A stretch of DNA of 64,000 nt from Calditrichota bacterium (GTDB lineage: Bacteria > Calditrichota > Calditrichia > Calditrichales > J004). Below the pieces are notes generated by a model. That model saw only the letters and a program-made list of their open reading frames with translations. It did not search any database and had not been told where the DNA came from. Shown here piece by piece: positions 1 to 9,067 of the stretch. The DNA lies in contig JABFGF010000001.1 of the NCBI GenBank assembly GCA_013112635.1, positions 558,001 through 622,000 of the forward strand, given 5' to 3'. Positions within the stretch are counted from its first letter, which is position 1; every line of letters begins with the position of its first letter. The translations under genes and the position numbers were made by a program.

Positions 1-2891
1 CCTTTGAAGAACCAATGTTCAAGCTGTTTACCGGATTGAGTTTTGATATCTCGAACTGTATTAATATTGAGATAATTATCGTCAACATATGCATTTAAAT
101 TTTCAATATTAACTTTGTTAGAGCCTTCTTCTAAAAGTATCCGCCCACTAATATCATGCACATAGGGTGCAACAGAGTTCATCCACAATTCACCGCGATC
201 TATATTTATATCTGCTGCAACAAGGTAAATTTCATCGGAAGTGCCTTTAAATTTTAATGAAATATCAGAAAGAGATGCACCATCGAGAAAGAAAGGTTCC
301 CAATGGGGAAGCAAGTCTAAAATATCTCCATCAAAATTAATAAGCAGATCAACGTCATCTTTGGAATTAAGTGGAAATGTACCAACACTATTTAGATGAT
401 AATATCCTTGCTTCTCAATAAACAATCTTTGGAGTTCTATTTTATGGTCATCGTAGTTAACAACACTGCCTTCCGCCGGAATATTATCTAAAAGTATTAA
501 TTCCAAATTGTCATATTCAATACCATCCAGCGTTCCATTTGCCAATGAAACATTTGCTTCTACATAAGGCTGTTTTACAGTTCCTTTTAAATTGACTTCA
601 TAATCAGCAGAGCCTGTTACCAGAGTTTCATCCAAATTAAAACTTTTTATCAAAGACGGAATTTCAATTCCCTGGCCACTAAAATATCCGGAAATATGAT
701 TATTTAACAATCCCCATTCTAAATTACCGTTTAATAGCTCAATATTGTTATGGGAAATTTTTACTGAGTCAGCAATAAATCGCGTACGATCAGCAGTGAA
801 TTTTACTTCCGGTTGATAATAGCCAATATCATTTAGAACAAATTTGTCTCCTCTCAGGTCGGCTTTCATCCAGGGTTCCTTTAAGCTTCCCCCGAATAAA
901 ATATCCCCATTTATTTCACCTTGGTATCTGTAATCATCATTTGAGGAGTTTGACAAAGCCCGGATTATTTTAAAATCGTTAATAGTAATTTCGCCTTGTA
1001 GCTGATTAGCTTGTTTTTCCAAGTCTAAATAAAAATTACCGGCAATTCCTTCTTCAAAGTTTATTTGACTACCAAAAAAGTTTTCAGTGAAATCAGCTTC
1101 ATAACTGCCGTTTAAGTTTTTTAAATTGATTTTCCCAATTAATTTTTTATGGGGTTCCAAAACATTTATTAAATTTGTTGACAAAGTAAAAATAGTGTCC
1201 GCAGAAGATCGATCACGTACCTGAACCTGCCCGTGAAGATCATTTACAGTACCATACAACAAACCCTTTGTATCAATTTTATCAAAGATTGATGTTACTA
1301 TTTTATCCGAAGAAAATTTCGAAAATGGAAAATTTTCAAAAAAAGCAGATTTGATATTTGGCTGCGTTAAATAATCAGCGATTCTAATACTTCCCTTTAA
1401 ATTGCTGCTGTTTGATTCTGTAAGATTTATTTGAAGTGTGTTCGAATCACCAATTACATTTCCGTTTAAAGAAAGCAGGGTATCAAATCCTGCCAGGTTA
1501 TAATCCCAATTTCCATCTGATTTTCCTGAACTCAAATCAACATTTAGTTTTAAGTTAAAACTATGGGCTGCCTGGCTAAGTCTATCAAATAAAACATGTT
1601 CACCCGATTGATATCCACCCGCTACATTGATATTCAGTTTGTCATCATCATATCCATAAAAACCGTTGCCGCTTATGGATAAATCATGATCATTTATTAA
1701 AATTGAAGGTAATTGTATTCCTTTATCTGAAAACTTAAAATTTGTAATAACTTTCTCTATTGGATTTTTATAAACTGTGATGTCCCTCGAGCTTAGGCTT
1801 CCTTTAATGTCATAATTATCAAGCCCCAAATGATAAGCAAGTCTCAAATCAACGGTGCTGCTATCAAATATTTCTTTGCGGATGTAATTCTGAAATGCAC
1901 TTAATGGAAAGTTTTTAGTATCAACTTCACCGTATAATTCCGGGGCAAACACATTTTCAATTGTGCCGGTTATATTTAAGGGATGATTTTTATAATTAAG
2001 ATTTCCCTTACTAATTTCAAGTTTATTATCTTCAATCTTTACATTAAAATTTATATTATCCGCATATTCATCCTGGTAAGAAGCTGCCATATTTTTTAAA
2101 TCCAGACTTCCGATTATCATAACAGAATCAAGTTTGGAAATATTACCTCTTAATACCATAAATCCTGCCAAAGAACCTTCAATAACCAATTTTTCAACAA
2201 AATGATTTATAATTGATTCTTCAAAAGAGTATTCTACTATATCAATTCTTGAGACAAAATCTTGTTTCTTTTTATCTACAAGCAGGTTTAATTTAAAATT
2301 CTCATCCTCTGTAGAAAAAATATTCCCTTTCACGTTTAGGACTAAATCTTTTTTACGTGTGGAATTTAACCAGCCATTTAAATTTTGAGCGTAGGCAATA
2401 AAACTTCCTTCACTGTTTTCATATATAATTTTGCCATTATTTACCCGTAAATTATTGAATTGATTTAACCTCTCTATCTGGGCAAAGATATCCAAATTTG
2501 AGCTGTCTTTAATAACCGGTTCTTTTACACTACTAACCTGGTGGATGATGAGGCGAGGTTGATTTAAATATATTTCCCTGATTGCATTTTGAGGATTCGA
2601 TGGGTTTTTAATAAAATCCGACAGATTAAAATCGATCACAATTTGTTCTATAAGCAATTCGACCTGTTCATTGGAAGAAAGAAAAGATATTTCACTAATT
2701 TCGAATTTCCCCAACCCAATTTCTATTTTTTGCAGATCAAGCTGGTGTCCCTGCTCAGCAAATATTTTATCAATTAGATAGTTTTTTAATGGTGTGTCAT
2801 AGCCAGTTACTTTCAACAAAGCGGGAAGCGAAACAAAAAACAGCCCGAGAAAAGAAAGAATGAGGCACGTTATGATAATAGTTTTTTTCAT
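1..2891 (-). CDS. TamB/AsmA-like envelope protein, C-terminus beyond window
   Basis: An open frame runs from an ATG at 2891 to the window edge without a stop, giving about 963 residues of an unfinished protein. It starts with MKKTIIITCLILSFLGLFF, a single N-terminal membrane anchor. The rest is rich in short amphipathic beta segments with recurring phrases such as LNG, LKGS and IKGSL, which is how AsmA/TamB-family proteins look. These proteins bridge inner and outer membranes and help move phospholipids or assemble outer-membrane proteins. The assignment rests on overall architecture, not on a signature motif. The conserved C-terminal TamB domain would lie outside the window, so it cannot be checked here. 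A perfect 14-bp palindrome sits just upstream of the start. Confidence 0.72.
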   Translation of the reverse strand, partial: MKKTIIITCLILSFLGLFFVSLPALLKVTGYDTPLKNYLIDKIFAEQGHQLDLQKIEIGLGKFEISEISFLSSNEQVELLIEQIVIDFNLSDFIKNPSNPQNAIREIYLNQPRLIIHQVSSVKEPVIKDSSNLDIFAQIERLNQFNNLRVNNGKIIYENSEGSFIAYAQNLNGWLNSTRKKDLVLNVKGNIFSTEDENFKLNLLVDKKKQDFVSRIDIVEYSFEESIINHFVEKLVIEGSLAGFMVLRGNISKLDSVMIIGSLDLKNMAASYQDEYADNINFNVKIEDNKLEISKGNLNYKNHPLNITGTIENVFAPELYGEVDTKNFPLSAFQNYIRKEIFDSSTVDLRLAYHLGLDNYDIKGSLSSRDITVYKNPIEKVITNFKFSDKGIQLPSILINDHDLSISGNGFYGYDDDKLNINVAGGYQSGEHVLFDRLSQAAHSFNLKLNVDLSSGKSDGNWDYNLAGFDTLLSLNGNVIGDSNTLQINLTESNSSNLKGSIRIADYLTQPNIKSAFFENFPFSKFSSDKIVTSIFDKIDTKGLLYGTVNDLHGQVQVRDRSSADTIFTLSTNLINVLEPHKKLIGKINLKNLNGSYEADFTENFFGSQINFEEGIAGNFYLDLEKQANQLQGEITINDFKIIRALSNSSNDDYRYQGEINGDILFGGSLKEPWMKADLRGDKFVLNDIGYYQPEVKFTADRTRFIADSVKISHNNIELLNGNLEWGLLNNHISGYFSGQGIEIPSLIKSFNLDETLVTGSADYEVNLKGTVKQPYVEANVSLANGTLDGIEYDNLELILLDNIPAEGSVVNYDDHKIELQRLFIEKQGYYHLNSVGTFPLNSKDDVDLLINFDGDILDLLPHWEPFFLDGASLSDISLKFKGTSDEIYLVAADINIDRGELWMNSVAPYVHDISGRILLEEGSNKVNIENLNAYVDDNYLNINTVRDIKTQSGKQLEHWFFK

Positions 2892-2893
2892 TT

Positions 2894-2907
2894 TTTTAGC
2901 GCTAAAA
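2894..2907. promoter_or_regulatory. 14-bp palindrome at the translation start region of the TamB-like gene
   Basis: TTTTAGCGCTAAAA is a perfect palindrome that begins 2 bp upstream of the ATG at 2891, where a ribosome binding site would normally lie. It could be an operator or an RNA structure that limits translation. Its function is inferred from position only. Confidence 0.3.
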
Positions 2908-3106
2908 GAGAGCAAACGGTGTCTTTTTTTAGCATTCTAAACTTTTTCAAGGTTTAGATTTTATCATTATTTTATAATCTTTTATAAAGCCCGATAAATC
3001 AAACAGATAGTACATCAACTGTTGCATTAATTTAAATGTTCCGGGCAAGGCGCAAACTTACAAAAAAACCTGGCCTAAATCCATTATTTACGCCTTTTAA
3101 AAGCAA

Positions 3107-3136
3107 AAAATGCATCCAGTTTAAGAGATGCATTTT
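3107..3136 (-). terminator. Rho-independent terminator after the Fe-S oxidoreductase gene
   Basis: On the minus strand a 10-bp perfect stem (AAAATGCATC and GATGCATTTT) encloses a 10-nt loop. It is followed by a T-rich run and begins about 28 nt past the stop codon at 3165. The stem is AT-rich, so the terminator may be of moderate strength. Confidence 0.6.
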
Positions 3137-3164
3137 ATAATCTATTTCTTACTATTTTATATAA

Positions 3165-5162
3165 CTATACTAATTTTTCTGCAACAATTTCTGCGATGTC
3201 TTTCACTTCCATTTCTGATTCCAATTCTTTGGAAGCATCCGTCATCATCGTCATACAAAAAGGACAGCCTGTTGCGATGGTTTCTGCGCCTGTTTCCCGG
3301 GCTTCTTTAAAACGCGCCTGGCGAACCGGTTCATTACCGGCTTCTTCTTCTTTCCACATCTGGGCACCTCCGGCACCACAACAAAATCCATTATTTTTTG
3401 ATCGATCCATTTCAACAAGATTAGCACCGCTTGCTTTAAGCGAATCACGCGGTGCATCATACTCTTCATTATGGCGGCCTAAATAGCAAGGATCATGAAA
3501 AGTAGTTTTCTCAACTTGTTGTTCAACCTGCTTAATTAATCCCCGGTCAATCAAATCACTGATAAATTGCGAATGATGGACAACCTCATAGTTCCCGCCC
3601 AATTGAGGGTATTCATTTTTCAAAGTATTGTAGCAATGTGGACACTGAGTTATGATTTTTTTGAATTTCAGATTATTCAACGTTTCAATATTTGTCATAG
3701 CCAGCATCTGGTACAAATATTCATTTCCGGATCGTCTTGCCGGATCACCTGTACACGATTCTTTTTTGCCTAAAATTCCATAATTTGTCCCTGCTGCATT
3801 CAATATTTTTATCATTGATTTTGTTACTTTAACATTGCGGTCGTCAAATGAACCGGAGCAACCAATCCAATAAAGGACTTCTGTATCTTCTGTAATTTGA
3901 GGTACATTCATTCCTTCAGCCCACTCATCCCTGGTACTCGATGCCAAACCCCACGGATTACCCTGGTTTTCCAAGTTTTTATAGGTAGTGGCCAATTCCG
4001 GTGCCATGTCCCCTTCTTCTAAAACAAGGTAGCGGCGCATATCTACAATGCGGTCGATATATTCAATAAACAACGGACAAGCTTCTTCACACGCTTTGCA
4101 AGTTGTACAAGCCCACAACATCTCACTTTCTATTACTTCACCAACCAGTGCTTTACCAACATATTCTTTTGTACCCTCTTTTTGTTTTGCCAATTGCAGT
4201 AAAAACGGTGTCTTTTCTTCATATAGATGATGACGGGATTTTATATTAATTTCTTTTGGGCTAAGCATTTTACCTGTGTTATATGCAGGGCAGACATCCT
4301 GGCAACGCCCACATTCGGTGCATGTATAAATATCAAGAATGTCTTTCCATGAGCTCTGTTCAATTTGTGAAACACCAAAATTTTCAGCCTCTTCAAGATC
4401 AATATGCCGCAAAGCTCCATAGCTAAACCGGCGTAAGAAAACATTTGGCAGTGAAGTGATTACATGAAAGTGTTTTGAATTTGGCAGCAGGTTAAGAAAG
4501 AGAAATAAAGATAAAACATGAATCCACCAGGAAGCGTCATGTATTAATGCCAAAGTATCAGCGCTTTGCCCGGCAAAAAATGAGCTAAATGCCTGGCTCA
4601 TTGGAGATAGCTCAGTTTGGATACCGGCCACAACCTTTACACCACCGGAAATAAAATCGGTAAGCATTAAAATACCAATCAACAAAAGGACAAGGATAGC
4701 TTCACCTGACAAGGTTACCCGCTTAGGTTTTAAAACCAATCTGCGAAACAAGGCATATATAACCATTACTAAAACAATTACTTCAAACACATCCCTGAAA
4801 ACCGTATATATGTCACCCAAAAATGATCCCGGTCCAAGTAATGGTAAATGAAATCCATGAACCAATCCACCAACGACCAGATGAATTGTATTAATACTCA
4901 CAGCCAAAAATCCCCAGAAAATAAAAGCATGCATTAATCCTGCAACAAAAAAACGTCTGTCCAGAATCCGTCCCTGTCCAACAAAAAACTGTAATACAGT
5001 AATAATTCTCTTGCCAATATTATCCCAACGTAAGATTGGTTCATTTTGAGAAGCCTTAAGAATTACAAAACGTCTGTACACAAAGAATCCAAAAGCGGCT
5101 AACGATACAGCTAAAATTATAGAATATAAAATTAATCCAATTGTGCTTGCTGTCGGGTTCAT
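3165..5162 (-). CDS. Membrane-bound heterodisulfide-reductase-like Fe-S oxidoreductase
   Basis: The 665-residue protein has an N-terminal membrane domain of about five helices (to about residue 235) resembling the nitrate reductase gamma/cytochrome b fold. Next come two 4Fe-4S motifs, CTECGRCQDVCP (from about residue 281) and CTTCKACEEACP, and then two CCG domains of the HdrD/GlpC type (GFCCGAGG, ITQCPHC, TGCPFC). Proteins with this layout (DUF224/EMO type) pass electrons between soluble donors such as electron-transfer flavoprotein and menaquinone. I chose the ATG at 5162 because AAGGAGATAAAT precedes it; an in-frame ATG 42 nt upstream lacks such a site. No etfAB genes lie next to it, so the electron donor is inferred. 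A terminator follows. Confidence 0.85.
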   Translation of the reverse strand: MNPTASTIGLILYSIILAVSLAAFGFFVYRRFVILKASQNEPILRWDNIGKRIITVLQFFVGQGRILDRRFFVAGLMHAFIFWGFLAVSINTIHLVVGGLVHGFHLPLLGPGSFLGDIYTVFRDVFEVIVLVMVIYALFRRLVLKPKRVTLSGEAILVLLLIGILMLTDFISGGVKVVAGIQTELSPMSQAFSSFFAGQSADTLALIHDASWWIHVLSLFLFLNLLPNSKHFHVITSLPNVFLRRFSYGALRHIDLEEAENFGVSQIEQSSWKDILDIYTCTECGRCQDVCPAYNTGKMLSPKEINIKSRHHLYEEKTPFLLQLAKQKEGTKEYVGKALVGEVIESEMLWACTTCKACEEACPLFIEYIDRIVDMRRYLVLEEGDMAPELATTYKNLENQGNPWGLASSTRDEWAEGMNVPQITEDTEVLYWIGCSGSFDDRNVKVTKSMIKILNAAGTNYGILGKKESCTGDPARRSGNEYLYQMLAMTNIETLNNLKFKKIITQCPHCYNTLKNEYPQLGGNYEVVHHSQFISDLIDRGLIKQVEQQVEKTTFHDPCYLGRHNEEYDAPRDSLKASGANLVEMDRSKNNGFCCGAGGAQMWKEEEAGNEPVRQARFKEARETGAETIATGCPFCMTMMTDASKELESEMEVKDIAEIVAEKLV

Positions 5163-5362
5163 ATTTATCTCCTTACCATATAGAATATTGTGTGCAAGAG
5201 CCAAACAGAATGAATTCGATTAAAATGCTCTTATTGTGCAGGATTAAATATTAAATCTTAAGAATTAAACAAGGCTAAAGATAAGAAATATATATGATTT
5301 ATTAAATAAAAAATGTGCAAAGAAAAGAAAGTTATTAAGGGAGAACGTCTGTTTTTTTTAAT

Positions 5363-5860
5363 CTAATATTTTTCAGGGATCATTTTTTGGCTGATTAGAA
5401 GCTGTCTTTTTATGGGGCTGATTAAATCTACAAATAAGACGCCATTTAAATGATCTATTTCATGCTGAAGCACTCGGGCCATCCATCCATCAAACTCGTT
5501 TTCAAAACTGTCACCGTTTTCATCAAGATATTTCAACTTAATTGTCTCAGGCCGTTCAACATCTTCGCGAACTTCCGGAATGGAGAGACAACCCTCTTCC
5601 ACAACAGAAGCGCCTATTCCCTCGACAATTTCAGGATTGATAAATGCTTGTGGTTCTGCCTCTTCCTCAATTGCTGAAATATCAACAACAAGCACTTTTT
5701 TAGAATGGCCAATTTGAGGTGCGGCCAGACCAATGCCATCCTCTCGATGCATCTTTTTTATCATTTGCTTTACAAAATCTTTTAAGGATTGGTCAAAAAC
5801 CTGTACCTCTTCAGTTTCCCTGCGGAGAATTGGATCGCCAATAAGTCGTAGTTTCAGCAT
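5363..5860 (-). CDS. def: Peptide deformylase
   Basis: The 165-residue protein removes the formyl group from the N-terminal methionine of new proteins. All three family motifs are present in order: GIGLAAPQIG (motif 1), EGCLSIP with the metal-binding cysteine (motif 2), and QHEIDHLNGVLF with the two metal-binding histidines and the catalytic glutamate (motif 3). Length is normal. It starts 27 bp after the IscA/ErpA-like gene and is probably co-transcribed with it. The gene for formyltransferase, which adds the group removed here, is about 3 kb upstream on the same strand. No clear Shine-Dalgarno sequence precedes the ATG. Confidence 0.96.
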   Translation of the reverse strand: MLKLRLIGDPILRRETEEVQVFDQSLKDFVKQMIKKMHREDGIGLAAPQIGHSKKVLVVDISAIEEEAEPQAFINPEIVEGIGASVVEEGCLSIPEVREDVERPETIKLKYLDENGDSFENEFDGWMARVLQHEIDHLNGVLFVDLISPIKRQLLISQKMIPEKY

Positions 5861-5887
5861 ATTTTTAAAGTAGAATTTTGATTAGTT

Positions 5888-6211
5888 TTAAACAGCGAAC
5901 GAGCTACCACAACCACATGTTTTTTGAGCATTTGGATTATTAAAAACAAACCCGGAACCATTTAGGCCATCAGTATAATCAAGTTCAGTGCCAGCTAAAT
6001 AGACAATACTTTTCGCATCAATTAATACTTTAACACCACCATAGTCAAAAATCTGATCACTTTCTGCCTGGTTTTCTTCTATATCTAAAATATAAGTAAA
6101 ACCTGAACAACCGCCGCCTTTAATACCAACGCGGATAAACCCATCTGGTTTTTGCTCAGCGCCTAATATGTCTCTTATTTTACCAACTGCTTTGTCGCTT
6201 ACTGTAATCAT
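5888..6211 (-). CDS. A-type iron-sulfur carrier protein (IscA/ErpA/HesB family)
   Basis: The 107-residue protein belongs to the A-type carriers that deliver Fe-S clusters to target proteins. The three ligand cysteines are present, one in GGGCSGF and two in the C-terminal CGCGSSF. The ATG at 6211 is preferred over the TTG one codon upstream because AGGAG lies eight bases before it. It stands between rny and def with no isc or suf genes nearby, so which member of the family it is (IscA, ErpA or SufA) cannot be decided. The many Fe-S enzymes in the window (KorAB, the glycyl-radical activase, MiaB, MtaB) are plausible clients. Confidence 0.92.
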   Translation of the reverse strand: MITVSDKAVGKIRDILGAEQKPDGFIRVGIKGGGCSGFTYILDIEENQAESDQIFDYGGVKVLIDAKSIVYLAGTELDYTDGLNGSGFVFNNPNAQKTCGCGSSFAV

Positions 6212-6245
6212 CAAATTACTCCTAAAACTTTTATTTTAAATTTTT

Positions 6246-7817
6246 CTATACTTCTACATCATCAGTCATTTTTGAAGAAACAGATTTTCTTATGACTGTG
6301 ATTTTAATTTGCCCCGGATACTCCATTGTATCTTTTATTTTGGCTGCAATATCTGAGGACAGAACCATGCATTCTTCATCAGTAAGTTTAGCCGGCTCTA
6401 CAATTACCCGTACTTCACGCCCGGCCGAAATTGCATACGTTTTATTAACTCCATCAAATGAGTTTCCTATTTCTTCCAGCTGGCTGATCCGTTTAGTATA
6501 AGCCTCCAGGGAATCCCTGCGGGCGCCTGGCCTGCTGCCGCTAATTTTATCTGCTGCCGTCACCAAAACCGATATTGGCGAAATGGGTTCCGCTTCTTCA
6601 TGGTGGGCCAAAATCGAGTTTATAACAACCTCATGTTCCCTGCATTTTTTTGCCAAATCTACACCAAGTGTAACATGGCTTCCTTCCGTATGGCTACTAA
6701 TCGCCTTACCAATATCATGAAACAGTCCCGCACGCCGTGCCAGTTTAACACTAAAACCCAGCTCAGAAGCCAGCTTCCCTGCCAGGAATGCTACTTCTTT
6801 AGAATGCTGTAACTGATTTTGGCCATAACTGTACCTGTAACGCAAACGTCCAAGATTTTCTTTCATCATTGGATGCACATTGTTTAAACGCAATTCTCTT
6901 AATGTTTCTTCCGCAGCTTTTGAGATTGAACGGTTAACTTCATTTTTTGCTTTTTTTACAGCATGATGAATATTGTTAATATTGATATTTTTTGTCTTGA
7001 TTAAATTTTGCATAGCAACACGGGCAACTTCCCTGGCAACTGGATCAAAACCCGATAGAACAACTGTTTCGGGTGTATCATCAACAATAACTTTTACACC
7101 TGTTGCATCTTCAAAAGCGCGGATATTCTTTCCCTCACGACCGATAATCATGCCTTTAAAACGTTCGTTTGGAAGTTCAACATTGGATAAAGTGGATTCC
7201 ATTGTAAATTCGTAAGAAAGGTTTTCAATGGCCGTGGCAATTATTTCTTTGGCTTCTTTTTGAGCCCGTTCTTTTGCTTCCGTTCGGATGTCGTTTGCAA
7301 TTTGTGCAGCTTCAATTTTTACTTTAGAATCAAGGTTTTTTAAAAGAATCTTTTTTGCTTCTTCCTGTGAAACATGTGATAATCTCTCAAGCTTGTTGTT
7401 TTGCTCCTCAATTACCGTATCCATCTTTTTGTGTTTTTCGAAGAGAATTTCTTCAAGCTCGTTTATTTTTTTCTCTTTGGATTCTAACCTGCTTTGAGCG
7501 ATGTGCAGCTGGTTATCTTCTTTTCTTATTTGCTTTTCCCTAGTGGCGATCTGTGCTTCCTGTTTATTTATCTTGTCTTCTTTCTGTCGTAATTCGTTTT
7601 GAAAGCGGGTCCTTCTTTGCTGCATTTCTACTTTAAAATTATATAACTTTTCTTTTTTAATTTTTTCAGCTTCCCGTGCAGACTTTTCTTTTAATGACTT
7701 AACACTGGTTTTTGTGCGTATTAAATTGATGTGATAAAAAATTACACCAATCAATAGACCAGCAACAAAAGTGACAATAATCATTATCAGGTCTGTTGAG
7801 GTTATATTTTCAAACAT
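6246..7817 (-). CDS. rny: Ribonuclease Y
   Basis: The 523-residue protein is a membrane-anchored endoribonuclease that starts mRNA decay. In order it has an N-terminal transmembrane helix (about residues 10-30), a long charged coiled coil (about 35-190), a KH RNA-binding domain with the loop IIGREGKNIRAFE, and an HD domain containing HDIGKAISSHTEGSH. Length and order match the family closely. GGAGCTAAATA precedes the ATG. RNase Y is widespread in Firmicutes and also found in Calditrichota and related groups, whereas enterobacteria lack it. Confidence 0.97.
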   Translation of the reverse strand: MFENITSTDLIMIIVTFVAGLLIGVIFYHINLIRTKTSVKSLKEKSAREAEKIKKEKLYNFKVEMQQRRTRFQNELRQKEDKINKQEAQIATREKQIRKEDNQLHIAQSRLESKEKKINELEEILFEKHKKMDTVIEEQNNKLERLSHVSQEEAKKILLKNLDSKVKIEAAQIANDIRTEAKERAQKEAKEIIATAIENLSYEFTMESTLSNVELPNERFKGMIIGREGKNIRAFEDATGVKVIVDDTPETVVLSGFDPVAREVARVAMQNLIKTKNININNIHHAVKKAKNEVNRSISKAAEETLRELRLNNVHPMMKENLGRLRYRYSYGQNQLQHSKEVAFLAGKLASELGFSVKLARRAGLFHDIGKAISSHTEGSHVTLGVDLAKKCREHEVVINSILAHHEEAEPISPISVLVTAADKISGSRPGARRDSLEAYTKRISQLEEIGNSFDGVNKTYAISAGREVRVIVEPAKLTDEECMVLSSDIAAKIKDTMEYPGQIKITVIRKSVSSKMTDDVEV

Positions 7818-7981
7818 TATTTAGCTCCGATCATAGACAATTATTTTCCGGTTTCGTATTAAAGCGTTTTAATTTATAGGATTATGAAAACAAAGACAAG
7901 GGATGGAAAATAATAATTGTGTAGCGTGAAGGATTACTCTCAGAAAGAAGATTAAAAATGAATTTTTTCAATTTAAAATAG

Positions 7982-8965
7982 CTAATTTGTAATATCGCCA
8001 AAATCCATTGATATATTTTCTATACTTTCATTCTTAAAAACCTGCTTAAATTCCTTATATAAATAAGGATTAATTTTACCTTTGTCCAACTCTGAATCCA
8101 TAGCTGAAAACGATTCAGTAACAGATAATGCTTCTCGGTAAGGGCGATTTGTAGTAAGGGCATTAAAGCTATCTGCAATTGAAATGATTTGTGCATTTAG
8201 TGGAATTTCATCACCTGATAGCTGATCCGGATAACCCATTCCATCGAACTGCTCTTTATGATGACGGATAATTGGCAAAACATTTTTTAACGAGTCTATG
8301 GATTGACAAATTTTCTCTCCGGCTTCCGGATACGATTTTATATTTTCAAATTCTTCTGAAGAAAGTGGGCCTGGCTTAGAGAGAATATTTTCTGATATCT
8401 CAATTTTACCAACAGCGTGTAACAATGCACCTTTGCCAATATTTTTTATCTCATTATCTTCTAACCCAAGATGCTTGGCAAAATGGGTCCCAAATCCTGC
8501 AAGTTTCTCATTTGTTCCTTTTGCATACGCGTCTTTTCTTTCGGCAATCAACGCCAATTGAAATATTAATTTTTCAGCACTTTTTAACTGGGCTTTATAA
8601 TTTTTCAACTCCAACAATTTTTCAACGCGCATTTTTATATCAAAAATATTAAATGGTTTGGAAATGTATTCAACACCCAACTCAAAACATTTAGACCGCG
8701 ATCGGTTATCTTCCAGTCCGGTAATCATTATTATTGGAAGATCTTTTGTCTTGGAAGAACCAAGTAAATTCTGGCAAACTTCAAATCCATCCATGCCTGG
8801 CATAATAACATCACAAAGCACTAAATCAGGAGATCCTTCTTTTGCTAAGCTTAAACCTTCTCTTCCATTATTAGCGCTGATAAAAGTATGGTCAGTTCCA
8901 AGGAAGTAAGTTTTAATTAACGCAATGCTTTCGTCGTAATCATCAATTATTAAAATCTTAGACAC
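7982..8965 (-). CDS. Response regulator with a degenerate HD-GYP output domain
   Basis: The protein has 327 residues from a GTG at 8965, chosen because GGAG lies 7 nt upstream; a TTG four codons earlier would overlap that site. The receiver (about residues 1-120) keeps its acidic pair (IIDDYD), phospho-Asp52 and the SKPFN lysine. The output domain aligns along its length with HD-GYP cyclic-di-GMP phosphodiesterases, but metal ligands have changed: GHSER is GTNEK, LLHDIGK is LLHAVGK and the HHE triad is HKE. The paralogue at 22418-23419 has all of these intact. It is therefore probably a phosphorylation-controlled binding or scaffold protein, not an active phosphodiesterase. It stands alone between rny and fmt. 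Confidence 0.87.
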   Translation of the reverse strand: MSKILIIDDYDESIALIKTYFLGTDHTFISANNGREGLSLAKEGSPDLVLCDVIMPGMDGFEVCQNLLGSSKTKDLPIIMITGLEDNRSRSKCFELGVEYISKPFNIFDIKMRVEKLLELKNYKAQLKSAEKLIFQLALIAERKDAYAKGTNEKLAGFGTHFAKHLGLEDNEIKNIGKGALLHAVGKIEISENILSKPGPLSSEEFENIKSYPEAGEKICQSIDSLKNVLPIIRHHKEQFDGMGYPDQLSGDEIPLNAQIISIADSFNALTTNRPYREALSVTESFSAMDSELDKGKINPYLYKEFKQVFKNESIENISMDFGDITN

Positions 8966-9067
8966 AGAAATCTCCAAAAGGTAAGTTTAATTTAATTCGG
9001 TCTGGAAATGAGGAACTTAAGCAGTATTTTTAATACGCTATAAAATGATCTGAATTAGAGGATGGAA

